DNA from: Desulfobacteraceae bacterium
Lineage (GTDB): Bacteria > Desulfobacterota > Desulfobacteria > Desulfobacterales > Desulfobacteraceae
Assembly: GCA_011390435.1 (NCBI GenBank)
Contig: JAABSK010000043.1
Coordinates: 1-15,785 of the forward strand
Length of the DNA: 15,785 bases
Direction: 5' to 3'
Below are positions 7,963 to 15,121 of this stretch, in pieces (position 1 is the first letter of the stretch; the number at the start of each line of letters is the position of its first letter). The position numbers were made by a program, and so were the translations under genes. Under the pieces are notes generated by a model that saw nothing but the letters and a program-made list of their open reading frames with translations, ran no database searches and had not been told where the DNA came from.

Positions 7963-9321
7963 ATGGCCCAGAAACGCGAACACGGCAAAGAACAACCCGG
8001 TATCCGATGGGGTGGGCTTACCACCAGAATTCCGGGAATCCACGTGGATTTTTCCCTTCCAGAGATCATCCAGGGCGGGTTGTTAACCGCTGCCACCGGT
8101 GGTGTTGTGGCAGCACTTACCATGAAATTTTTCCAGGTCCCCTTTGAAGTGGCCTGGGCTGTGGTGCTGATCCAGCTGTTCTGGCTGTGGGTAATTCCCA
8201 CGGTGGTCTGCGGTGAACCCTATGCACCCGGATGGATCACACCGGCACTGCCGCTGGTAATGGCTTTTTTAAGCAGTTTTGAGGCGGGTCTGCCAGCCAT
8301 TCATGCCATGATGGCGGTGACGGTCTGTGTGTCAGCAATTTTTCTGTTTTTTGCCATCACCGGCCTGGGCAATAAATTTTTCCAGTGGGTGCCGGTGGAG
8401 CTTCGGGCCGCTATTATCTTTGGCGGAGCCATTGCCGCGTTCAACGCTGAGTTTGCCCGAATGGAAAGCTTGCCAATTACCCTTCCCATTGTCTGGGCAG
8501 TGGTGTTTTTACTGATGTTCTCTTTGTGGTTTACCCGGGCCAGGCAGGCCAGCAGGTCTCTGAACCTCATCGGGTCCATGGCACTTCTGGTGGGGTTTCT
8601 GGTGGCAGCAGTGGTGGGACCGCTCACCGGAGAACTTTCTTTTGATATCAAGATGGGATTTCATATTCCCCAGATCGGAGCGTATATTCAGTCTGTTTCT
8701 CCGTTTTTTGTGGGATGGCCTGGTCTGGAAGTGTATATCAAGGCCTTCCCGCTTGCACTCATGATCTATATTTTTGTCTTTGGCGACCTGGTACTGGGAA
8801 ATACGCTTATGGATCAGGCCAGGGCGATCCGGAAAGATGAATCGATCCAGACAAACAACACCCGCAGTCACATGATCCTGTTTGTGCGCAACATGGGACA
8901 TCTGCTGACCGCAGGGCCGTTTATTCCCCTCCATGGTCCGATCTGGACCGGTGTCCATGTGTTTTTAACCGAACGGTACAAATCCGGCCGTAAAAACCTG
9001 GATTCATTTTTTTCCGGACTGTTTAACTGGTACTGGCCGGCATTTATCCTGATTTTCCTGGTGCCGGTGGTAACCTTTATGAAACCGCTGCTGGCAGTGG
9101 CCCTGTCCATCACGCTGATTCTTACAGGATTTGCCTGCGCCTATACCGCCATTTCAATGGTTAAAACACCTGCAGCCCAGGGCTATGCATTCTTTGTGGG
9201 TATGGTCATTGCCAAATTCGGACCGGCCTGGGGCATGGGCGTTGGCATTGGGTTGTATTTTCTGCTGCTGGTCAGCTTTCCTCCAGCGCAGGTGGCAGAA
9301 GCTGTATCCAAGAAAGCATAA
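7963..9321 (+). CDS. Polytopic membrane transporter, NCS2/SLC26-like fold suspected
   Basis: A 452-residue integral membrane protein with about 12-14 hydrophobic segments and few charged residues outside loops. ATG 7963 is chosen because AAGGAG (7951-7956) lies 6 bases upstream; a TTG at 7921 in the same frame would only add a charged, unsupported 14 residues. Segment arrangement and small-residue-rich helices such as ELRAAIIFGGAIAAFNAEF (about residue 145 on) and GMVIAKFGPAWGMGVGIGL near the C-terminus recall the xanthine/uracil permease or SulP type of fold, but I could not see a diagnostic family signature. It is followed 41 bp later by an acyl-CoA ligase, so the likely cargo is an organic acid that the ligase then activates (inference). 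It could belong to an uncharacterised permease family. Confidence 0.8.
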   Translation: MAQKREHGKEQPGIRWGGLTTRIPGIHVDFSLPEIIQGGLLTAATGGVVAALTMKFFQVPFEVAWAVVLIQLFWLWVIPTVVCGEPYAPGWITPALPLVMAFLSSFEAGLPAIHAMMAVTVCVSAIFLFFAITGLGNKFFQWVPVELRAAIIFGGAIAAFNAEFARMESLPITLPIVWAVVFLLMFSLWFTRARQASRSLNLIGSMALLVGFLVAAVVGPLTGELSFDIKMGFHIPQIGAYIQSVSPFFVGWPGLEVYIKAFPLALMIYIFVFGDLVLGNTLMDQARAIRKDESIQTNNTRSHMILFVRNMGHLLTAGPFIPLHGPIWTGVHVFLTERYKSGRKNLDSFFSGLFNWYWPAFILIFLVPVVTFMKPLLAVALSITLILTGFACAYTAISMVKTPAAQGYAFFVGMVIAKFGPAWGMGVGIGLYFLLLVSFPPAQVAEAVSKKA

Positions 9322-9362
9322 TTCCAGCATTTGATTTTTAATAAGAGAAAAGGAGATTCACC

Positions 9363-11006
9363 ATGACAAAAAAGATTCAACCAACCCCCAGTGCATATGA
9401 TTACCAGCTTCTGATCAAGAATATTCTGCGCACGCCCCTGATATATTCACCAGATCAGGAGATCGTCTACCGGGACAGCCTGCGCTATACCTATGCGGAT
9501 TTTGGAAGCCGCGTAAAACAGCTGGCCAACATGCTCAAAACCATCGGTGTTCAGCCGGGCGATACCGTGGCGGTAATGGACTGGGATTCCCACCGCTATC
9601 TGGAGTGTTTTTTCGCCATTCCCATGATGGGCGCCGTGCTGCACACCATTAACATCCGGCTGACATCAGAGCAGTTGATTTACACCATCAACCATGCGGA
9701 AGACGACGTGATTCTGGTCAATGAAGAATTTGTCCCTTTGCTGGAATCGGTGAAAGACAAATTTGAAACTGTCCGGCAGGTGGTGCTGCTGTCAGACACC
9801 GGCAGTGTGCCGGAATCGAAATTTGATTTTGCTGGAGAATATGAAGCGCTGGTATCGGATGCGTCCGGTGATTATTTGTTTCCGGATTTTGATGAAAACA
9901 CCATGGCCACCACCTTTTATACCACCGGTACCACAGGCCTTCCCAAAGGGGTGTTTTTCAGCCACCGCCAGATTGTGCTTCATACCTACGGGGCAATGGC
10001 CGGGCTTTGCGGATATGCATCTCAATCCAATATCAGTTCTGCAGATGTATACATGCCCATGACCCCGATGTTTCATGTCCATGCATGGGGCATGCCCTAC
10101 CTGATGACCCTGCTGGGTGCCAAACAGGTGTATCCGGGGCGGTATGAACCGGAAATGCTCTTAAAACTCATTGTGGGTGAAAATGTCACCTATTCGCACT
10201 GTGTGCCCACGATCATGAATATGCTGGTCACCAGTCCGTCCATCGGCCGGGTGGACCTGAAGGGATGGAAAGTGATCATCGGTGGTTCAGCCTTGTCAAA
10301 AGGACTTTGTGCAGAAGCGCTCAAGCACGGGATCAACCTGTATACCGGCTATGGTATGTCGGAAACCTGCCCGCTGCTCACCCTGGCCAATCTCAAGCCG
10401 CACATGCTGGAATGGGACGCTGGCGATCAGATTGACATTCGCTGCAAAACCGGGCTTCCGGTTCCGGATGTCCAGATTGAAATTGTTGATCCCCAAGGTC
10501 AGTTTTTGCCCCATGACGGCAAAACCGCAGGCGAAGTTGTGGCCAGAACCCCATGGCTGACCCAGGGCTATGTCAAAGATGAGCAGAAAAGCGAAGAACT
10601 CTGGGAAAATGGCTGGCTCCATACCGGCGATATCGGCGTGATTGATGATCAGGGCTATCTGAAGATCACCGACCGGCTCAAAGATGTGATCAAAACCGGT
10701 GGTGAGTGGATCTCCTCGCTGGAGCTTGAGGATATCATCAGTCAGCATGAAGGGGTCAATGAAGTGGCGGTTGTGGGCGTCCTTGATGAAAAATGGGGCG
10801 AGAGACCGCTGGCGATGGTGGTTTTAAAAGAAAGCTTTCAGGGAAAGGTCACAGAAGCAGACATTCGAGATTTTTGCATGGAGTTTGTGGAAAAGGGGGT
10901 AATTCCCAAATATGGTGTCCCCACAAAAATTATCCTGGATGGGGTGATTCCCAAGACCAGCGTGGGAAAAATCAGTAAAAAAGATATTCGCGCCCAATAC
11001 GCATAA
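9363..11006 (+). CDS. Acyl-CoA synthetase (AMP-forming fatty-acid/carboxylate-CoA ligase, DmdB-like)
   Basis: A 547-residue cytoplasmic ANL-superfamily enzyme that would convert a carboxylic acid, ATP and CoA to acyl-CoA, AMP and pyrophosphate. Seen: the AMP-binding P-loop YTTGTTGLPKG (about 187-197), GYGMSET (329-335), the hinge region GWLHTGDIG followed by DRLKDVIKTGGEWISS, and the C-terminal PKTSVGKISKKDIR with the catalytic Lys536. Length and the GEWISSLELED stretch fit the medium/long-chain and methylmercaptopropionate ligase group. A strong AAAGGAGA ribosome site precedes the ATG. It lies 41 bp after the transporter, probably in one transcript, and ends at a strong terminator. With the dehydrogenase upstream it supplies the first two chemical steps of a beta-oxidation-type pathway. 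The substrate is unresolved. Confidence 0.93.
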   Translation: MTKKIQPTPSAYDYQLLIKNILRTPLIYSPDQEIVYRDSLRYTYADFGSRVKQLANMLKTIGVQPGDTVAVMDWDSHRYLECFFAIPMMGAVLHTINIRLTSEQLIYTINHAEDDVILVNEEFVPLLESVKDKFETVRQVVLLSDTGSVPESKFDFAGEYEALVSDASGDYLFPDFDENTMATTFYTTGTTGLPKGVFFSHRQIVLHTYGAMAGLCGYASQSNISSADVYMPMTPMFHVHAWGMPYLMTLLGAKQVYPGRYEPEMLLKLIVGENVTYSHCVPTIMNMLVTSPSIGRVDLKGWKVIIGGSALSKGLCAEALKHGINLYTGYGMSETCPLLTLANLKPHMLEWDAGDQIDIRCKTGLPVPDVQIEIVDPQGQFLPHDGKTAGEVVARTPWLTQGYVKDEQKSEELWENGWLHTGDIGVIDDQGYLKITDRLKDVIKTGGEWISSLELEDIISQHEGVNEVAVVGVLDEKWGERPLAMVVLKESFQGKVTEADIRDFCMEFVEKGVIPKYGVPTKIILDGVIPKTSVGKISKKDIRAQYA

Positions 11007-11048
11007 CCGCCTTTTCAGGCAGGAATATGGCGGTTCAGCCGCAGCAGC

Positions 11049-11091
11049 AGGCCGGACGGTTTCAATATTAAACCGTCCGGCCTGTGTTTTT
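11049..11091 (+). terminator. Rho-independent terminator after the acyl-CoA ligase
   Basis: A perfect 14-bp stem (AGGCCGGACGGTTT 11049-11062 pairing with 11070-11083) closes a 7-base loop and is followed by GTGTTTTT. A smaller hairpin without a T-tract (AACCGCC 11005-11011 with GGCGGTT 11029-11035) directly follows the stop codon. Confidence 0.9.
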
Positions 11092-11109
11092 GCGTAAAAA
11101 CCCTTGCAC

Positions 11110-11137
11110 TTGAAATGGATGCCATAAATGGTATACA
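11110..11137 (+). promoter_or_regulatory. Sigma-70-like promoter of the lytic transglycosylase gene
   Basis: TTGAAA (11110-11115) and TATACA (11132-11137) are separated by 16 bases, downstream of a strong terminator and about 36 bases before the ATG. This makes the transglycosylase gene an independent unit. Confidence 0.55.
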
Positions 11138-11173
11138 CAATCAGGGGAAAAGAAATCTGACACTCATTGGTGA

Positions 11174-12616
11174 ATGGCTGAAGCAATGGTAAATCGTATA
11201 TACATGATTGTGATCTGCGCGGTGCTGATCGTTACCGGATGCAGCACAGACTCCTCTGATACGGATGATTCGCTGTTTTCATATGCACACCATACCAAAG
11301 CCTACCACGATGACCTGCCAGGACTGCTGGAAAAAAAATATATCCGGGTGCTGACAACATTAAACCGAACCAATTTTTTTATTTCAGAAGGCCATCTGGT
11401 GGGATATGAGTACGCTTTGCTCAAAGACTATGAAAAGCACCTCAACCGGCAGATTCAAAATAAAGATTTAAAAATTGTTCTGGAATTTATCCCTGTGGCA
11501 AGAGATCAGCTCATGCTGAATCTTTTGAACGGTTATGGGGACATTGCTGCCGCCGGATTGACAATCACCGAAGGCAGAAAGAAAAAAGTGAATTTTACGG
11601 ATCCATATTTAACAGATGTGGATGAAATCGTAGTAACGACCCAAGGGAAGTTTGCGCTCAATACGCTGGATGATTTGAGCGGAGAAACAGTTTATGTTCG
11701 AAAAAGCAGCAGTTATTACCAGAGTCTGGTTCAATTGAATGACCATCTTCGCCGGAACAGAAAAAGAGCGGTGAAAATTCAGCTTCTCAGTGAAGATCTT
11801 GAAACGGAAAGTATTTTGGAAATGGTCAATTCAGGTGCCATTGGAATCACGGTTGCAGACAGTCATATCGCCCGCATCTGGTCTGGTATTCTTGAAAATA
11901 TTACCGTGCATGACGATATCATCCTCCGGGAGGGTTCACAGATTGCCTGGATGGTCCGCAAGGAGAATCCTGAACTGCTTGCCAGCCTCAATGAATTTTT
12001 AAAGACCAGAAAAAAAGGGACGCTGTTCGGAAATATTTATTTTGACCGGTATTTTAATTCCATGGAAATGTTGAACAGCCCCTCAGTCGTTCAAGAGTGG
12101 GAAAAGGTGAAAAAATATCAAAATCTCATACTTAAATATGCTGAAGCATATGATTTTGACTGGCGACTGATCCTGGCTGTGGCATTCCAGGAATCCGGCC
12201 TGAACCATTCACGCAAAAGCCGGGCCGGTGCTGTCGGGCTGATGCAGGTGCTGCCGTCAACAGCCCGTGACAAAAAGATCAATATTGACCGCATTGATCG
12301 GGTTGAAAACAATATCCATGCCGGAGTCAAGTATCTGGCATTTCTCCGGGACCATTATTTCAGCGATGAGACCATTTCTCCCAGGGCCAGGCTCCGTTTC
12401 ACGCTGGCTGCATATAATGCAGGACCGGCCAAGATTCAAGATGCCAGGGCACTTGCACAAACCATGGGGCTGGACGAGAACAGATGGTTTCGGAATGTGG
12501 AAATTGCGGTTTTACGTACCGTGGGCCAGGAAACCGTTCGATATGTCAGCAACATCAATAAATATTATGCCCTGTACCAGGTACTGATCGATCCGGAGCC
12601 GGAAGCAGATCTCTGA
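11174..12616 (+). CDS. MltF-like membrane-bound lytic murein transglycosylase (lipoprotein)
   Basis: A 480-residue envelope protein expected to cleave peptidoglycan glycan strands to 1,6-anhydro products. The N-terminus is hydrophobic and ends in a lipobox VTGC with Cys23, so a lipoprotein is likely. A solute-binding-protein family 3 domain follows (about 50-290: IRVLTTLNRTNFF, GYEYALLKDYEKHL, DIAAAGLTIT, VYVRKSSSYY), as in E. coli MltF. The C-terminal SLT domain (about 315-460) has catalytic Glu340 in FQESGLN, then GAVGLMQVLPSTA and LAAYNAGPAKI. The start is uncertain: ATG 11174 has only a poor ribosome site (GGTGA, 3 bases away) and ATG 11186 is an alternative that keeps the lipobox. It is flanked by terminators on both sides and has its own promoter, so it is probably unrelated to the neighbouring catabolic genes. 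Confidence 0.92.
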   Translation: MAEAMVNRIYMIVICAVLIVTGCSTDSSDTDDSLFSYAHHTKAYHDDLPGLLEKKYIRVLTTLNRTNFFISEGHLVGYEYALLKDYEKHLNRQIQNKDLKIVLEFIPVARDQLMLNLLNGYGDIAAAGLTITEGRKKKVNFTDPYLTDVDEIVVTTQGKFALNTLDDLSGETVYVRKSSSYYQSLVQLNDHLRRNRKRAVKIQLLSEDLETESILEMVNSGAIGITVADSHIARIWSGILENITVHDDIILREGSQIAWMVRKENPELLASLNEFLKTRKKGTLFGNIYFDRYFNSMEMLNSPSVVQEWEKVKKYQNLILKYAEAYDFDWRLILAVAFQESGLNHSRKSRAGAVGLMQVLPSTARDKKINIDRIDRVENNIHAGVKYLAFLRDHYFSDETISPRARLRFTLAAYNAGPAKIQDARALAQTMGLDENRWFRNVEIAVLRTVGQETVRYVSNINKYYALYQVLIDPEPEADL

Positions 12617-12628
12617 TCGAAAAAAGGA

Positions 12629-12694
12629 TCAGGCCGGAGAGGCATTGCATTCATAAAACATCTCCGGCCTGACGTGTTGTTTTAAAAAAATTTT
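12629..12694. terminator. Bidirectional terminator between convergent genes
   Basis: A perfect 12-bp stem (TCAGGCCGGAGA 12629-12640 with 12661-12672) closes a 20-base loop. It is followed on the plus strand by GTTGTTTT and an A7/T4 stretch, which can also serve minus-strand transcripts ending at 12693. Confidence 0.75.
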
Positions 12695-13226
12695 AGTCTG
12701 CGGCAGTTGTGTTGCGATCTGCCACCATCCCGTCTTTGATCAGAAAATAGGTGCAGCCCAGTTCAGCGGTTTCAGGGCCGAATACCATCTTGGTAACCCC
12801 ATTGTCATATTCATGAACACGGATTGGCTCTCCCCATCTGGCTTTTAATTGCGCCACAGTCATGGGGTGACGGCTGTAATACCGTGCCAGGATGCCTTCA
12901 GGTTCAGGGTCGGGAAAAACAATCTTTTTTGGCTGTTTTTCCAGGGAATCGCACATGCCTTTGTCAATGACCCGCTGGTTGTCTTTGATCAGAAAATAGG
13001 TGTATCCCATTTCAACATCTTTGGGGCCAAAAATCATTTTCTGAACCCCGTCTTCAAGTGCAATGACATTCAGGGGTTCGCCATAGGCCGCTTTGATGCT
13101 GGCCAGTGATGTGGGGTTTTTTTCATAGTACCGGGCCAGCCAGGACTGTGCCTGGGCAGTGGTTCCCATGATCAGCATCAAGCCGGTGGCAAGGGTTGCA
13201 ATATACAGAGTTGTTTTTCGCATCAT
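12693..13226 (-). CDS. Exported protein of two tandem 53-residue repeats, unknown function
   Basis: A 177-residue protein with a clear signal peptide (MMRKTT, a hydrophobic stretch, then TAQAQ|S, cleavage near residue 27-28), so it is likely periplasmic. The mature part is two gapless repeats (30-82 and 113-165, period 83 residues) identical at 29 of 53 positions: each starts LARYY, has a KA.(Y/W)GEP turn, a KM(I/V)FGP strand and ends TYFLIKD. At DNA level a 22-base identical stretch recurs 249 bases apart. The GEP...V and F-rich pattern faintly recalls small BamE/SmpA-like envelope folds, but I do not recognise the family. A ribosome site AAGGA lies 4 bases before the first ATG; the second ATG is also possible. 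It has a sigma-54 promoter and a divergent V4R activator, so it is probably produced in response to a small-molecule inducer. Confidence 0.88.
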   Translation of the reverse strand: MMRKTTLYIATLATGLMLIMGTTAQAQSWLARYYEKNPTSLASIKAAYGEPLNVIALEDGVQKMIFGPKDVEMGYTYFLIKDNQRVIDKGMCDSLEKQPKKIVFPDPEPEGILARYYSRHPMTVAQLKARWGEPIRVHEYDNGVTKMVFGPETAELGCTYFLIKDGMVADRNTTAAD

Positions 13227-13312
13227 CTTATCCTTTTTTAAAAATTAACAGTCATTTTCAGTGATCAGTGTGTTTATCAGGCCAATGCCTGTGATGTTCA
13301 GCAACAGGTGAT

Positions 13313-13328
13313 TGCAATGGGTATGCCA
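13313..13328 (-). promoter_or_regulatory. Sigma-54 (-24/-12) promoter of the repeat-protein gene
   Basis: Read on the minus strand the sequence is TGGCATACCCATTGCA, which has the invariant GG and GC and matches TGGCACG-N4-TTGCW at all but two defined positions. The predicted start is near 13302, giving a leader of about 75 bases to the ATG at 13226. The divergent neighbour encodes a sigma-54 activator. Confidence 0.82.
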
Positions 13329-13381
13329 TTATGCATTTTTAGAATAAAAGCCTTTTTAATTCAGTGTGTTGAGAAATTGTT

Positions 13382-13428
13382 ATGGTTTGTTTCAACAAGA
13401 TGGTTCTTTTCAACTTGAAAAAAACCAT
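13382..13428. promoter_or_regulatory. Candidate enhancer/operator of the V4R activator: direct repeat plus 29-bp dyad
   Basis: ATGGTTTGTTTCAAC (13382-13396) and ATGGTTCTTTTCAAC (13400-13414) match at 13 of 15 positions, 18 bases apart. The second is the left arm of a 29-base dyad (13400-13428) with 13 of 14 pairs matched around C13414; the right arm reads TTGAA...AACCAT. So the half-site ATGGTTNNTTTCAA occurs three times. The block lies about 80-126 bases upstream of the predicted minus-strand sigma-54 start, a typical enhancer distance, and overlaps the -35 box of the activator gene. XylR/DmpR-family proteins bind dyads of comparable size. Confidence 0.65.
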
Positions 13429-13443
13429 TTCAAAGTGTAATGT
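13415..13443 (+). promoter_or_regulatory. Sigma-70-like promoter of the V4R activator gene
   Basis: TTGAAA (13415-13420) and TAATGT (13438-13443) are separated by 17 bases, placing the start near 13450, about 19 bases before the ATG. The -35 box is inside the 29-bp dyad, which predicts autorepression. Confidence 0.55.
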
Positions 13444-13468
13444 TTCTGATATTTAAAAGGGGTGCAGC

Positions 13469-15121
13469 ATGATTGCCAGTGATATAAAACTCTCAGAAAT
13501 CTGTACACAGGAGCCTGAAACACAATTCCCGCTGTTCGGCACCCAGCGGATGCTGATGAGTGGTTTGAGTGCGATGGGTCACCTGATGAAACAGTTGCTG
13601 GCGCTGGTGGGCCCAGAGCAGATGGCTGGTGTTCTGTCGCGGTACGGATACCAGATCGGCATGGCATCTGCGCTGGAAATATCCTCTCTGTATGTGTTTG
13701 ATTCACCTCAGGAATGGCTGAAATCTGCTCAGGTGATCAGCAATATTACCGGCCTTGCCGATGCTGAGATTGATATTCATCATTTTGATCAGGCAGGCAA
13801 GTCTCTCCGGTTTACCGCCCGGTGCAAGGCCTCATTCGAGGTGGCAGGGTGGCAGTCCAATGAAACCCGGACCGCCCGTCATCCCATCTGCTTTATCACC
13901 TGCGGTGCCCTCAGCGGATTTGCCAGTGCAGTGTTCGGCAACGAGGTACTGGTAAGGGAAATGGCATGTCAAGCCCAGGGACAAGCTGTTTGCCGGCTTG
14001 AGGGTCGGACAGCTGACGGCTGGGACATGTCTGACGCCCAGATCAAAGCCTTGTGGGCCCAGTTACAGCGTCATCCTTTTGCCAAAGAGATTCAATCCCT
14101 GAAAACCAGGTTAAAGCAGGCTCAGGAAGACCTGGCCGCCCAGACCGAGAAGGTTCATTACCTGGAAGCAAACTCGCTTAAGGCGATTGTTAAGGGCGGA
14201 TTGATATACCGAAGCAGTGCCATGGAAAAGCTGCTTGTTCTGGCGGATAAAGTCGCTCCCACACGATCCACCGTTTTGATCCAGGGTGAAAGCGGCACTG
14301 GCAAAGAGATGATTGCCCGTTACCTTCATGATCATTCCGGCCGATCACAGCAGCCCTTCCGGGCGGTCAACTGTGCTGCGCTGCCGTCGACCCTGCTGGA
14401 ATCAGAGCTTTTCGGTCATGTCAAAGGAGCCTTTACCGGCGCAGATGCCGATCACAAGGGGTTGATTCTGGAAGCAGGGGAGGGTACGTTTTTTCTGGAT
14501 GAAGTCGGAGAACTCCCTCTTGAACTTCAGTCCAAATTTTTACGGGTGCTGCAGGAAAAGGAAATTCGTCCGGTGGGCGGATTAAAGTCTTTTCCCATCA
14601 AGGCCCGTATCATTGCCGCCACCAATCATGATCTGAAATCACTGGTGGATGACAAGCAGTTTCGCCAGGATCTGTATTACCGCCTGGCAGTTTTCCCCTT
14701 GAATCTCAGCCCGTTGAGGGAACGAAAAGAAGATATCCTGCCGTTGTCCCGGCATTTTCTTGAAAAACTTCACCAAGGTCACCCAGGGTTTTCCCCGGCG
14801 GCAACCCGGATGATGGAAACATATCCATGGCCGGGCAATGTGCGGGAACTGGAAAACTGTATTGAATATGCGGTGATCTTATCCGGTTCAGACCGCATTC
14901 TACCGGAACATTTTCCCCAGGCCCTTTCAATTCAGGATCCATTGGTCAAAATGTTTGCTGATCTTCCGCCATTCAGTGAACTGCAGCGGCGGTATACTGT
15001 TCAGGTGCTGCAACAGACCCGGGGCAACAAAACCCAGGCTGCAAAGATACTGGGTGTCAGCGTGACCACCCTGTGGCGCAGGCTCAAAGAGATGGAGATC
15101 GAGCCTGGGGGGATGGATTGA
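13469..15121 (+). CDS. XylR/DmpR-type sigma-54 activator (XylR_N-V4R-AAA+-Fis HTH)
   Basis: A 550-residue ligand-sensing enhancer-binding protein. The XylR_N-like region (about 20-110) includes LSRYGYQIGMASA. V4R follows (about 115-180) with GALSGFASAVFG and C..E..C.......C chemistry: Cys141, Glu164, Cys167 and Cys175 have the spacing I recall for the zinc site of MopR/DmpR-type sensors. A charged helix linker (about 205-235) leads to AAA+ with Walker A GESGTGKE (273-280), GAFTGA (320-325), Walker B FFLDE (341-345) and WPGNVRELENCIEYA. The Fis helix-turn-helix lies at about 508-542 (NKTQAAKILGVSVTTLWRRL). Family members sense aromatics such as phenol or toluene; here the stretch between Trp128 and Cys141 looks shorter than I remember, so the ligand may differ. 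A ribosome site AAAAGGGG precedes ATG 13469. It is divergent from the repeat-protein gene and overlaps the next gene. Confidence 0.93.
   Translation: MIASDIKLSEICTQEPETQFPLFGTQRMLMSGLSAMGHLMKQLLALVGPEQMAGVLSRYGYQIGMASALEISSLYVFDSPQEWLKSAQVISNITGLADAEIDIHHFDQAGKSLRFTARCKASFEVAGWQSNETRTARHPICFITCGALSGFASAVFGNEVLVREMACQAQGQAVCRLEGRTADGWDMSDAQIKALWAQLQRHPFAKEIQSLKTRLKQAQEDLAAQTEKVHYLEANSLKAIVKGGLIYRSSAMEKLLVLADKVAPTRSTVLIQGESGTGKEMIARYLHDHSGRSQQPFRAVNCAALPSTLLESELFGHVKGAFTGADADHKGLILEAGEGTFFLDEVGELPLELQSKFLRVLQEKEIRPVGGLKSFPIKARIIAATNHDLKSLVDDKQFRQDLYYRLAVFPLNLSPLRERKEDILPLSRHFLEKLHQGHPGFSPAATRMMETYPWPGNVRELENCIEYAVILSGSDRILPEHFPQALSIQDPLVKMFADLPPFSELQRRYTVQVLQQTRGNKTQAAKILGVSVTTLWRRLKEMEIEPGGMD

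Noticed and set aside
7893..8147. Small open frame starting before the transporter
   Set aside because: It overlaps the transporter in another frame and lacks a ribosome site; the transporter has a strong one at 7951.
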